DNA of 64,000 nt from Echinometra lucunter (Eukaryota; Echinodermata; Echinoidea; Camarodonta; Echinometridae), in contig CM057171.1 of the NCBI GenBank assembly GCA_029962745.1, positions 3,196,682 to 3,260,681 on the forward strand, given 5' to 3'. The position numbers were made by a program, and so were the translations under genes. Below the pieces are notes generated by a model. The model saw only the letters and a list, made by a program, of their open reading frames with translations, was not told where the DNA came from and did no database searches. Below, in pieces: positions 31,073 to 43,739 of the stretch (position 1 is the first letter of the stretch; each line of letters starts with the position of its first letter).

Positions 31073-31110
<38 letters not shown>

Positions 31111-31420
31111 GAGAGAGGAGAGAGAGGGAGAGACGGAGGGGGTAGAACCAGATATGTTGTGAATGAGGTAGATAGAGACTGAAACAGAGCAAGAGACAAA
31201 GACTGAGAGATAGTACTCTAGATGAAGGGAGAGAGAGAGGGGGGGGGGTGTAGGGAGGGTAGAACGAGAAGTCTGCAAATGAGGGGGAAAGACAAAGATT
31301 GAACAGAAAGAGAAGCAAAAAAAAGGCCAAGAACAAAGAGAGAGGGAGATCAGGATCGAGAGATGAGAGGATCGAGCGGAGCGAGAGAGAGAGAGAGAGA
31401 TGAGAGAGGGTGAGAGGCGA
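31020..31420 (+). repeat. GATA/GA/GGGA microsatellite block
   Basis: Purine-rich imperfect repeats. The first part matches the end of copy 1 and the rest is unique to this side. Confidence 0.85.
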
Positions 31421-31480
31421 AGAAAGAAAGTGAGAGAAAGGAGTTTCGAATACGTATTTTTTCTTCAGCATTATTATTAC

Positions 31481-31558
31481 CGCTTCTGTACATCTTGCTA
31501 CGTTTAAATCACGATCTTCCGGTATCCCCTCCAAAATATGAATCAGAAATGTCATCAT
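31481..31558 (-). CDS. Weak exon candidate
   Basis: A minus-strand frame with ATG at 31558 reads MTFLIHILEGIPEDRDLNVA and ends at a possible donor GCG|GTAATA. Composition is protein-like, but no acceptor or promoter is convincing. It lies upstream of the signal-peptide exon, so it would belong to another transcript. Confidence 0.22.
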
Positions 31559-31559
31559 A

Positions 31560-33780
31560 TATCACAAACTAATGTCACAAGCCGACGTACAAAACCACGT
31601 GAAGGAGGAAATTAGGCCATCGACCTAATTTATTCACCGTTCCTGATAGAGAAAATTATTCTAGGTTACATGTATATTAGGAAGTAAAAGTCAAATAAAG
31701 GTTACAATCAATTTGGCTATGTTACTCAAGTTTGGCGTCAGCTTCCAAATTAAGTGGTAAGGAATTTGAAATCTTTCAATTTATGGGAAAAATCATTTGA
31801 AATAATGAAGAAGAAGCCCCTCAAGGTCGAGCAGGACAAAATGAAGAGTGGGGAAAAAATAAATTTTAAAATAGTTTGATTAATGTTTAAGATAGATAAC
31901 ATTAAAAAGATAAAATGGGCACAGCAAAAGATCGAAGCACACTCGACTCTATATCTATTCCACTACGTGTTTGCTTTTCTGTTTTTGACGTCTGCCAGTT
32001 TCGAAAAAAAAATCGTAATGACTTTACTGAAAATTCATGAAAATACCTATGTATTAATGTTGATTGTGAGCAATAGATATCTGCTCTATGAAGAGCATAT
32101 CAAAAAGTTTCAACTGCGTCACTGGCCGAATGTAATTGTATCAGATTTCTCTTCTGATATCAATCAAATCAAGGGAACAATAAACGATTCAACAAAATAT
32201 TTATTTGGAACTAATTCTGAAGTGGCATTTGCTAACCCACTTCGTTAATCCTGTCTCCAAATAAATAAATAAATACATAAAAATAAAGATCTGCAATATG
32301 CGTAGAATGCCACGTTTGATATGTAACAAAATTTCTCGGATAAGCAAGGGATTAGTTTGATTCGAATGTTTGCGATTTTTTATTTTGCATCTCAGGAATC
32401 TGAGAAAAAAGCAAAGCATTATGTATTTATTTTCTTTGAATTACTTACTCAGAATATCAGAAGACATTTTTAAGAGGTAGAATTTTGGATTTAGGCCTTC
32501 TTTAGTTTGAAAAGTACTCTGCGATGTGTAATGTATTATTGACAAGGCTTGCACTGTGTTCTGAATAATACCATGTTTCACATAATTATGATTCGACTGG
32601 ATAACTTACCATCATGTAATTGTGTGCTGCTGGAGGGGGCCTCTAAACCTTTTTCAGGATTATCGTTAAAGTAGGGGTGTCGTAGTCGAATGGTTTTTAA
32701 AACACTGGAATGGAAACCCGAAGATCGTGGATTCGATTCCCGGCACGGCACTTACAGTATGGCTTTGATCAAGGCATTAAAAAATCTACATTGCACACAT
32801 GGTCTTTTTTTTTCATAAGATCGCTAAGGTTTTGTTGCCATTTCTTTGCCTTTGCCTTTACTTGCGGGCCTTTATCCCACCCCTAGGATAAGAAAACTGC
32901 AAGAAAAGAATCAACCTTTTGGCAGTATCTGGTCTGGTACAGAGCAGCCATAGTAACACCCCCCCCCCCCTCCCCCTTCTCTCTTCCTTTCATGCGCATT
33001 AATGACTTCACATGCAACTCCTTTATTTCAAAACCCTCGATTCCTCTCAAGTTATCGTGAAATTCTTTCATTTTCCATTTGAAAAAAAAAATCTGTTTTT
33101 ATGTCCCCACTCGTAATGGGAAAAAAATGAAGAAAAAGACGGTTGCCCTTCGGTATGACTAAATTGATCAAGGAAACCGAATTAAATTATTTAATTTCAG
33201 AAATGCTTCCAGATATGGTTCGAATAGAAGATATCGATTTCTAATTATTTCGGTGAAGTCGGAAATTGTCACGTTGTTACTAAGGTACGAACAAGAAATA
33301 GAGATAGACGTTGTTTTCAAGAGAGCCTTTAGCGTTTTCGATTGAATGTTTGGGAAAGGTAATATTTGTTTGCCTAGTGCTGGGTCAAAACCTTGACTGT
33401 AAAATGTTTAGCTGCTCTCTTATTCGACGTTTTAACCTTTGAAATGATAAGCCAGCAAGCCCTCGGCCTACATCATTAGAAATATCCCCGCAATTGAATC
33501 CTATAAGGGCTAGGGCTATGAGGAAAATGATGATCCAAAACTGTTATGAATGGGGAAAATGTAGAAAGATGCAAACATCCAGTGGCATAACATACATCTT
33601 CAGGAAAAGACTGAACATACGCCAAGTAAATCATTAGTATACCGAATACTATTGGAACTCTTTATCGCAGACATGACGGGACCCCTACATAATACGGACA
33701 ACACCTCTAAAAAGAGAGGCATTGATTATCAGCCTTCGTTAGACCTGCTATAGTCTTAGTGAACCCGAAATAAGAGGAGG
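31560..33780. other. Intergenic, one SINE, no gene seen
   Basis: AT-rich. A 121-codon plus-strand frame at 31883-32248 has no features of a real protein. (AAAT)n at 32259-32275 and a C run at 32959-32971 are the only simple repeats besides the SINE listed separately. Confidence 0.5.
32672..32810 (+). mobile_element. tRNA-derived SINE fragment
   Basis: Head gtgtcgtagtcgaatggttt with box B-like gattcgattcccggcac, then ggcattaaaaaatctacattg. It matches the layout of the elements at 43409 and 51002 (tRNA head, then an AAGGCATT…ATCTACATTG block). Confidence 0.65.
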
Positions 33781-33785
33781 AATAG

Positions 33786-33788
<3 letters not shown>

Positions 33789-33836
<48 letters not shown>

Positions 33837-33935
33837 GATGAAGAAGAAGAGGAAGAAGAAGAAAAGAAGAAGAAGAAGAAGAAGAAGAAGAAGAAGAAGA
33901 AGAAGAAGAAGAAGAAGAAGAAGAAGAAGAAGAAA
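33789..33935 (+). repeat. (ATC)n followed by (GAA)n
   Basis: Pure ATC units to about 33835, then GAA units to 33934. Long Asp, Phe or Ser runs in the frames here are artefacts of the repeat. Confidence 0.95.
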
Positions 33936-34662
33936 ATGCTGATGGCAATGTAAAAGAAAAATAAGGATGAGAAGGAGGACGAGGAGAGGGATAAGAAAAA
34001 AGATGAAGAAGAAGAAGAAGAATAAGAGGAGCAACTCATGTCCATCTGACAATCGATCACGCTGACCCTGTCCTAAACCCGACTGGGCTTGTAAACAATA
34101 AATTGATGGAAGAGCGCTGCAAGACCAAATACAAGATCTGTTAAACTTGATATGACGTCACAATCGGTTCGCCTTTGATCATTATGTTACCTATTTTTTT
34201 TTCTCCGTAAAATAATCAGAACCCAATGGAGTGCATATTATAGACATAATAGAAGTACCGTATTGGTACACTTTGAAAAAGTTTGGCAGGTGTGACTGGG
34301 CAAATCAAAATTGGGCAAATTTTTCTTAATAACTGAGTTATTTCTACCCAGTTATTTACTACATGCAATTGCCCAATGAAATATAAAAATTAATTGAGTA
34401 AATGGTACTGGGGAAATTATTGTTGGGTAATTTTGTCCGACAACTGGGTTATTTTCTCCCAATCATTTACTACGTATGTAAACCCAATGAAAACTTTGTT
34501 AGAAATTACAGGGCAGTTTAAGGGTGGCCTTTACCTTGTTGCAATCAGATCATTTTCCCCCAACTATTTACCCAATTTCACCCAGTGGAAAAAAAGTAGA
34601 ATTAAACTTTGACACTTTTTTTCAACATTTGGGTTATTTTGCATTCTGGGAGTAAGGCTAAT

Positions 34663-34826
34663 CCTGGGCCCCGTAACACAAAGCTTTGCAATCAATCGCA
34701 AAGTTGTAACAGCCAATCAAGACCATTGTTTCACATGCATTTTGTTCAAGAAGATGACCCTGAACCAATCAGAATGGTTGTTTTGAATTTGCGATTGATC
34801 GCAAACCTTTGTGTTACGGGCCCCAG
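34663..34826. mobile_element. 164-bp foldback MITE, nested
   Basis: The left end CCTGGGCCCCGTAACACAAAG and the right end CTTTGTGTTACGGGCCCCAGG are complementary apart from one position, followed by GCAATCAATCGCAAA / TTTGCGATTGATCGC. No target duplication is obvious. Confidence 0.75.
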
Positions 34827-34874
34827 GTTTCGAGTTTATAATTATTAGAAGACCTTTCCCTCTCAGCGATCTCT

Positions 34875-34950
34875 CGCTGGCGCAATAGGTAGCGCGTAGG
34901 TCTGAGAACACAGTGTCATGGCACGCACTGGTTCGAGGCATGGTCCTCAG
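34875..34950 (+). mobile_element. tRNA-like SINE fragment
   Basis: ctggcgcaataggtagcgcg resembles a box A region and actggttcgaggc a box B, at tRNA-like spacing. The stems do not pair well enough for a tRNA gene. Confidence 0.4.
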
Positions 34951-35176
34951 ACATGGTAAGTCAAGAATTTTTGACTGGGTAAAAGTTGGGTGTATTATTT
35001 TTTACCCAACACTGAGTAAATCATGCAAAATGTGTTTTTTTACCCAGTTGTTGGTGGGAAACATTATTATCCGCATGTTGGATAAAATTTGGGCAGTTTT
35101 TTTGCCCAATATTTTTCAGAGTGTACGTACAAGGAGTTTAAAACTCCTTGGTACGTATATCGTAAGCTCGAATAAC

Positions 35177-35549
<373 letters not shown>

Positions 35550-35559
35550 ATAATTGGAT

Positions 35560-37543
35560 TTTAAAAGCATCTTTTGGGATTGAATGTGTGGAAGTCGGTT
35601 ATTGTGTACTGCATGAGTTTTAACCTGTATTTGAAAAAAATAATAGTATTCAAGATCTATAGCGATTTTAAAAAAACAAGCAAAAGAAAAAAAAAACACC
35701 ACATAATTATAAATATTTTATGTGAGTATCGAAGGAGGGTCATGACTTCATTGATAAAGTATTCACTTTTTAATGATCATTATTTCAGTACTAATATACT
35801 TTGTTTGTTAGGTACTGTGTGGCCCTCGACCATTTTAAGGTATATTGTTGGTGAACAGTGTTGTACATAACAATAGCTTCGAGGGAAATTGTCTTGAATG
35901 GCGATTTAATTTATTTAACCGAATGATAACAACAATGATTATACCCTTCAAACCAAATAATATGGTTTGGTGGGATATTTCTATTTGTTTTGAAAGAGAT
36001 GGGGTTGGGACAATGGGCACCTCCCGCCCCCCTTTCCCTGCCCCCTGCAATCACAAAGAAACTAAGGTAAAATCAGAGTGGACGAACGCAATAAAACAAG
36101 CAAGGGATGAGAAAGATTGAAAAGAAAAAACAAAGAAAGAAAGATTGAAATAAATAAAGAACATATTTCCAAAAAAAAAAAAAAAAAAAATCGAACATCG
36201 ATGTATCAGTAGATTTTTAAAGCCTGGATTAATACACCAGCACCACAATGCGAACTGCCGCGATCATGGCGATGTACGATCATAACCCAGCGATCGCACC
36301 CAGCGATCGCACCCAGCTGTCGTCTGTACATCAGCTCGAGCAAATTCTGACGCCATTCATTGGTTGACACACAAACCCACGCACGTATCGAATTCTCACT
36401 AAACCAGTGAAAGAGGGAGAGAAATAGACGGATTCCACCAATGGTATATATGCAGTGAAATTATTGAGCTCGCATCTACCGGAATGCTTAGCGAAAGAGT
36501 GTCGGAGTCCCCAGGTGAGTGAAACAGAGCGGGAAAGCCGATTACAAAAAAAATATAAGTTCGTCTTTGGTTCGACTGTAGTTGCAACAAGCGCTGTTCC
36601 GTCGTTGATTTTTTAAAGAAGAAAACATGCAAAGGAAAAAGTGATAAAACATCGACGTAAGGCTGCGGAAAATATTGGAAGACGAGAAATGAGAGGAAAA
36701 GAGAATTGCTCCAGATAATCATCATTGAAACCCCCTGCAGCGTCACCACATTGCGGAAGAGTGATAATTCTAATGCGCTTTGCAGCTCAACAAAGACGCC
36801 GGAATAACTGTCTTTTCTTTCATACGACCACATAATATCATCGAGAGCAGCCCATCGACTCTGATTTCTCTCCGAGTATTTCTTGTGTCTTCCACTTTCT
36901 GTCACTAAATTTGAGTATTTTTGAAAGATTTTGGAGCACTTGTTGCAATGGAATGAAGGCATCATAATTGTTTCAGCGAAGACACAGCGTGGTTATTTCT
37001 TTGAAGTTCAAGACATTGTTAAAATCTGTAGAGTCGATAGTCTTACAAAACAGGGAAAGGTACCTCAGACAGAAACGGAAATAAACATTATATTCGTGAC
37101 GAAGACTTGAAGGAGGTGAATATGATGTCATATGCCTTCGAAAAACGATCGTCGTAAATACATTTCTCCTGTTTCCGCACCGTTTATTTTGTTTTAGAGG
37201 AAGGATTATGGTACAAGGTATTCTGAAAATATTTATTAATCGTTCCTTCTAAAATCCCACCGAAACTAGAAGCGAAATTCATCAGTATACGTCCTATCCA
37301 AAGGACTCCACTGTCAATGGATTTAGTGTAAGTGTAAAAGAATAACAGAGTATGCATCTAACTTAAACGCCGCATAAGAGAGTCGCATTCTTCTGTTGTT
37401 ATTTTTAAAAAAAGATTCTGTCGCTATTTTTTTAAAGAGCATCGGAGTCCAAGGAAGTCCCAAAAGAGCTCTAATTTCAGAGGCGCGATTCGGATATTTT
37501 GGATAGCTAGGATCTCGGACATAATTCTCTTCATCGACTGATC
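35560..37543. other. Upstream region of the plus-strand gene
   Basis: Single-copy-looking DNA. A tandem gcgatcgcacccagc occurs twice at 36289-36316. A TATA-like gtatatatg lies at 36442-36450. A 188-codon frame on the minus strand (36399-36965) overlaps this and shows no family signature. The stretch from about 36.4 to 37.5 kb could be a long 5' leader of the exon at 37544, but no transcription start can be fixed. Confidence 0.35.
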
Positions 37544-37698
37544 ATGGATCGCGGTGGTCGTCATACTTCGGGCTGGTATTCGAGATGGTGGTCGGCCTTG
37601 ATGAAGATTGTCGTCCTGTACCTGTGCCTACATAGCTGCTCAGACAAGTTTTGTAATTGCCAAATCCCCGAGGTGACGAAAGAAGAATATGAAAACAG
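37544..37698 (+). CDS. Probable first coding exon of a secreted or membrane protein
   Basis: ATG at 37544 opens 51 codons plus two bases, ended by a consensus donor AACAG|GTGAGA. After a basic, Trp-rich lead (MDRGGRHTSGWYSRWWS), a hydrophobic core (LMKIVVLYLCLH) has the form of a signal peptide. It is followed by a Cys-rich start of the mature part (CSDKFCNCQIPEVTKEEYEN). I cannot name the family. No second exon could be recognised downstream, where the sequence looks like a long intron with repeats. The exon call rests on the signal-peptide pattern and donor. Confidence 0.55.
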
Positions 37699-38229
37699 GT
37701 GAGAGAAAATAAATACACATTATCAGTTGGTCGCTTCTACTGCAGGATATTCATATAATTAACCTTTATTTGTATGCATGCATTTGAATACCAAACAAGG
37801 AATATAAATATTAAAATGCTCAGTGGCGGCGATATTAAATTTTGTTCGACTTTAGGATGTTTGTGTACCTTTGGTATGTACGTACAATGTGATGCCTAGA
37901 CATGCTAGGCAGGGATGCATCCGTGTACGTTCTTCGCATTTTTCATAAACTTTCAGGGTTTTTTTTTTTCCCCCTGAAGTTTCCGAAGCTCAATAGAACT
38001 ATTCCAAAATTAGTAGCATGATACGTCGCAGCTCATTGGGAGATGAGCGTCTTCGCATTTTTATATGTGTATATTGTATATATTATATTTTGTAACCGTA
38101 ACAGCATAAGGGTGATTTAACTGCACTGCCTGACTGATTTATAATCAATTTTGTGAATCATGAAGTATGATGATAAAAAAGGGAAGGAGAGAATTTGAGA
38201 TATGAAGAGGAAATTAATGAAAGAGATGC

Positions 38230-38261
<32 letters not shown>

Positions 38262-39218
38262 GGAGAGAGAGAGGGGGAGAGAAGGGGGAGAGCTCATTTG
38301 TGATGAATTGGTCATGGTGATGCTGTCTTGGCCGTGGCGGTTCTTCATGCGATTATCGCGATGACGATGATGATGATGACGACGACGACGACGATGATGA
38401 CGATGATGATGATGATGTCGGCGGTGGTCATGAGGAATCCCATGGCATTGATGGCGATGCGCATGATGAATGCACCGAACCTGATGCAGTTACTATCATA
38501 TTTCACTCTTTATCTAATTCAGCGTCACACTGATTTATGGAATTATGGATAAAAAGTTAAAAATAAATAATTTGTTGCTGACTCAGTTGGCTGATGAAGT
38601 GTACAGCAAATTATACGAGCGCCTTAAAACACATACCCCCCCCCCCTTTTTTTTTTACAGCAGTGTAATATTTCTTGTTTAGAAAAATCATTTTAAATTG
38701 TATTCCTGTTATCTGCAGTTTGCGATGTGTGTTCTTTTAATGTAAAGCGCCTACGAATCATGCGCTGAATAGATCAAAAGTAGTTATTATATCATCATCA
38801 TACATTCTATAAATAATGTTCACATTGTAGCGATGTGCTTTTGATATTAGAGTACATAATCGTATGTGAACGCACCTATTCAATATTCAAGTAGTTGTTG
38901 CAGCAACGGACAGTGCAATATCAAGATATAATGACGGTTAAAAATAGATAGATACATGTATGTTTCCAAATAGTGCATTTAATTATTATTTTTTTCAATT
39001 CTGTGATGCAAATTGCATGAATGAGGCAGTTTTACCATTCTGTTTTATTTTCGTATATCATTTTTTTTTTCTCTTTTACTAAATGAGGCCAGTACGCAAT
39101 ATACTCTGAGGGGAATATCTAGAACATATAGAAGTCGGCGTTTTTGAAGAACAAATTAATAATGTCTTGACATTTCCCTTTCGGTTTCTTGCTCTTGCTC
39201 TCTCTCTCTCTCTCACGG

Positions 39219-39253
<35 letters not shown>

Positions 39254-42200
39254 ATCGGGTCAAGTGATAATAGTGGGAGACGGGCACGTACATTCCTTTC
39301 TTAAATCAATTAAGCAACCATTAAATAAAGTTACATATACATGATATAAGAAAACAACCTTTCTAGTAACTTAATTGTTATGAGTCATTAGTACGATTTC
39401 ATGTTGAATCTGTTTTATTTCTGCATTTTCAGTCATTGTTTTTTTTTTTCATACAGCATTTGGTGGAACCTTTTTGTGTTCATAACGAAGACTTATATTA
39501 AAAAGCCCCGCTTCATCAGATTGAATTTGTAACGAATGTACATATGCGAATTCTGTTCCCTCTTCATTATGTTAATTAACCTGCATAATAGCCCCCTTTT
39601 TCTCTCAGCAAATATACTTTATTTATAAAAAACGAATAAAAACATGTTTACAACAATATCAACCTCGGTTACCAGCTGTATTCGCAGATATAAGAACACG
39701 GTAAAACTAAAGTACATGTTCACACAAAGAAATAGAATTTACAAACACAACAAACATAAGACAAACTGGAGACAATTGAGATAACACAATGTAGAGCTAA
39801 TGCTGAAGAGAAAGCAACCAAGCAATATAATTTTATCCAAATATTGTCAGAATGAAATTACTTATTGAGTCTTAAATACAAAGTGCGTGAAATAATGGTT
39901 ATGAGTGTTTGATTATCAACGAGAGAAATAGTACAATAATGCATATGCAAGATTGTCCAGGGTTTTCCAAGTCAAGGGGGCCAGTCCATCATTGCTAATG
40001 AGGCTTCTAATACAAGTATCAGGTTAAGAACGTTAAATGTTTTTGTGTTTGTCGGAAGAAAAAGTGTCCTTATGTAATATAGGTTATCTTGTAAAAATAT
40101 AAGTACTCGCGATAAAATTATAGGGAATGTTGTTAGGCGGATATAAGAGAGAGAGAGAGAGAGATTATACATTATCATGAAAAAAAAAAGTTATCCCTCC
40201 CCTCACCGCGTACTTGTTACAAATTATTGTAGATGGCCATCCCAAAATATTTTGTTTTGCTTAATCAAGAATAATTTTCTTCTTCTATAATGAATTCTGC
40301 GCATATACTTGTCATCAGTAATATCTGTTTATTCACGCGTTAATGCATTTGTTTATTCATTTATTCATTTAGTTATTTATGTATTTATGTGTTTATATAT
40401 TTAACTATTTATGCATTTATGTTGATACAGTATTTTTCAGTCTCATCAGCGTCTTTAATTATATATTGGTGCTCTATAAATACCTGGATTGGATTAGATT
40501 TATTATTCATTTACTTACTTATTCATTTATCTATTCATTTACTTATTTGTTCCTTTTTGTTCATCTATTCAGGTTTTTGTTTTCATTTTTTTCATCTTTC
40601 ATTTATACGTTAGGAGATATGCAGCCTGTCCTCAACACTGGTATAACAAAAATACGCTTCTCTTGAAATGAGATCACCTGAAACGTCACCGAATAATAAG
40701 AAAGTCAAGGCATTCCTCCGAATCCATAATTCGAGTGAATGAATGACGTCATATTTCTGTAACTACCCCATTCTATTATCCTTAATTACACTTAGGAACT
40801 CAGTAAAGGGTGTCATTATGGATATGTTACCTAGGAATGCAGTCATTGATAAGCCGCGATTCTCCCTTCAATTTCTCCAAGATGTCATATTTACATACAG
40901 GTGCTAATTATCGGACATCATAGGTCGAATAATATATTTATTGAAACTTGTATGGCAGCCATTTGGCTATTTTCTTTTAACATATATAAAAACAATTATA
41001 CATGAAAAACAAAATTAAATTTCAACAATATAAAAATAAAGAAATATGAATATTCATAAATAATAAAGCAAATTTACATTGGTAAAAGTGATTACAATTA
41101 TCGCTGAAGTGACGGTATGTTTCAATTTTGGTTATCTCAAGTTCGTCCAAAGAAGTGGATGAAGTGGAAGAAGAAGAAGAAGAAGAAGAAGAAGAAGAAG
41201 AAGAAGAAGAAGAAGAAGAAGAAGAAGAAGAAGAAGAAGAAGAAGAAGAAGAAGAACAAGAAGAAGAAGAAGAAGAAGAAGAAGAAGAAGAAGAAGAAGA
41301 ACAAGAAGAAGAACAAGAAGAACAAGAACAAGAAAAAGAAGAAAAAGAAGAACACCCCAAAAAGTAGGTTGGATACAAAAGGCAATATAGACAGGAGGGT
41401 GGAAGATAAGGAACCAGAAAAGGACGGACGCAAGAAAAGATAGTGAGCTCTATGCATTACAGTTTACCACAGGGATACGTCAAGGGGATACGTCACGGTC
41501 ACTGTGCCCCCCCCCTTTTTTTCGTCTCCTTGCTATCTGACTTCTAGTGAATTTGTCATGTGTCTCTTTTAAGGCATTGCTATTGTTATATAAATAGCCA
41601 AACGTAGCTATCATCAGCTCCAAGTGGAACGTTTGTCTGCCTCCGTGTCTTTCTGTCTCAGTATATATTCCCCTTTTCCCTCTTCCGCCCCCTCTCTCAT
41701 TATTTTTATTTTCCCTAAGTTTTTAAAGGTTATTTCTGCATGAAATTTGAGCTTCATAAAGATCACCATGCATGCCCACGACCCCGTTCCAATGTTGTAT
41801 CTCTGTGATTTATATGGCGCGGTACTTTACTCCAAAGCTGTACCTAAACCCACCTTATGTTTTCAGCATCATCTCAGGACCCCTTGGTTGAATAATATTT
41901 GCCTCCCTGGTTGTAATTCTGTTTAAAACTCATAATGTCGACCACTGACCGTGAATGACGCACTTCACCTATTTTTGTAACGTCTTACAACATGTACAAC
42001 ATGAATAAGTATATACTGTTTACGAATTATCACAATAAAGTTTAGGTTAATTGACAAATGTTTTATCTTATGTATATCACTCATGTATCATTAAAGGAAA
42101 TTAGCTGTACGCATTCCAGTCACAGAGTATTCTTGCTTTAAGAAAACCCCGATATCCTTAAAACTCGGTATTCAGTTGAAAATAAGAGTCCGGACTGACT

Positions 42201-43400
42201 TCTGGTGTATAAACTCAGGCCACCCCCCCCCCCCTCCCATCTCTCCACCGAGCCCGGTTCTCTCTCTATCTCTCTCTGTCTCTCTGTCTGTCTGTCCGTC
42301 TGCCTCTCTCTCTCTCTCTCTCTCTCCCTCTCTTCTACACTCCTGTACTAATAATTACACGTTTGTTTTTTTTTTTTGGGGGGGGGGTGCGTTCTTGATT
42401 TGTATGTGTCAAGTTTTAGTCCCTTTGTTTCGCTATTTTCAGTCGATTTCCACTAAACAGTTTGTTCCTCTTCCACCTGTTTTCACCTATTTTGTTTCAG
42501 GTTTGTGTCGTTCCATCACTTGTCTGATATTTCTTGACTCCAGCCCTTCTCCCCCTCCCTTTCCCCTGACAATCCCTCTTTCAAGTCAATATTTTATTCG
42601 CACAAGATTATTACACGTAAGCTGGGTGACTGCGGTTTCCACTCGAGTTATTCCCATTTTGTCATTTTTCCTCCTCATATAGTTGATCGATAAAAGTACG
42701 TGCAAGTAATATAAAATAATATAAATCCTTGATTTTGACGAACTGTTGCGAGGGGTGTAATAGCTTGCGTTGCATTTGCGAGTTCCTCCCAAGAGCTAAC
42801 TCAGCATGCGCAGAGTGCATGGGGCCTATAGCGCTAATGGATCTTTCCCCTGCATTGAATACATTTGAACAATCTAAAAAGGATGAAACTGAATGAACGA
42901 AAACATAGAAAGTCAACAAATGCAAGGCCCATTACACTTTCAAACATCCCGATTTTACGAGGGAAGTTTTCTCGTAACTGAGATGTTTATTTTGTCTACT
43001 GCCACTGTGCTTGTGCTTGTCATGCTTGTTGCGAACCGAGCGTCATTTTTTCTGGTAATGCCTGAACGACTGGCAAGCATTTGACATGACTTTGTATGAG
43101 CTGAATTTAAACAGGTTTTGTTCGAAAGGGTAATAACGCAATGGAAATGACGCAAGAGCAATGAGACCGGACTCATGCAAAGCATCATCTGCTGACGTCA
43201 GCACCGAGTCAGTGATTGGTATGGTCATTTGCGCGTCATGAAAGAGTGACATCATCAAAAATCATATCAAAATAAACTAATACTAATACTAACTAATACG
43301 TTGAACAACTGGCGCATTGACTGACTGATTACCTTAAAATTCCCGATTAGCGCATTGCAGTTAATAGCGTAATGTATATTGTGTATATCGTGTGCAGCTC
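37699..43400. other. Long intron or intergenic DNA with microsatellites
   Basis: AT-rich. Simple repeats include GA (38229-38290), ATG/ACG (38360-38420), CT (39193-39250), GA (40146-40163), GAA (listed separately) and CT (42300-42330). Stretches near 39600-39760 and 40930-41080, rich in TTTATTTATAAAAA and AACAATAT, look like degraded repeat 3' ends. An interrupted ATTTATTCATTTA stretch runs 40340-40600. No convincing exon. Confidence 0.5.
41158..41352 (+). repeat. (GAA)n microsatellite
   Basis: About 190 bp of GAA with occasional CAA. Poly-Lys, poly-Glu and poly-Ser frames here are artefacts. Confidence 0.95.
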
Positions 43401-43408
43401 CAACTATT

Positions 43409-43530
43409 GGTGCCGTGGTCGAGTGGTCTAAGGCGCTTGACCGGAGACGCGAAAGTCGGGGGGTTCGATCCCCGCGGTATGGCACTTATGCCCTTGAGCA
43501 AGGCATTGTATCTACATTGCTCTTTTATCG
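43409..43530 (+). mobile_element. tRNA-derived SINE with well-kept tRNA head
   Basis: Head GGTGCCGTGGTCGAGTGGTC (box A tggtcgagtgg) and box B ggttcgatccc, close to a tRNA-Leu/Ser type. The acceptor ends GGTGCCG and CGGTATGGCAC are only partly complementary. It continues into ccttgagcaaggcattgtatctacattg, a tail block shared with 32672 and 51002. Confidence 0.75.
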
Positions 43531-43739
43531 TACATCAAACAAATGAAAATGCTACAGGCATTACTGATACCAACGTGTGCCAACTGTTTTATTAATATAT
43601 ATATATATATCAATGAATGACGGCGTTAAGACGGTTTAATGATATTCATCTCGTTGAGTCCTACTAATGTAGTGAATATTGTTTGCATGTGATTATATGG
43701 TCATACCGTTATATAGGCCTACGTGTGGAAATGATATAA

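Larger units (their letters stand above)
23586..31110. repeat. Large duplicated segment, copy 2
   Basis: Starts immediately after the gap, in the middle of the exon equivalent to 15564-15716, and ends in the GA/GATA tract near 31080-31110. Single-base deletions relative to copy 1 are frequent, most of all between about 29.2 and 31 kb. Confidence 0.95.
34265..35130. mobile_element. Composite inverted-repeat element with a nested second element
   Basis: The left end gtacactttgaaaaa is complementary in outline to the right end tttttcagagtgtac. Inside, motifs TGGGCAAAT, ACCCAGTTATTT and their complements recur in both halves. A separate element (34663-34826) and a tRNA-like piece (34875-34950) have inserted in the middle. 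Confidence 0.5.

Noticed and set aside
31883..32248. 121-codon plus-strand frame
   Set aside because: AT-driven composition, no motif, no splice or promoter signal.
36399..36965. 188-codon minus-strand frame beginning with CNKCSKIF
   Set aside because: The cysteine/histidine spacing is not that of a zinc finger, there are no splice signals, and it faces the likely leader of the plus-strand exon.
41117..41457. Poly-Lys and poly-Glu frames
   Set aside because: (GAA)n microsatellite.
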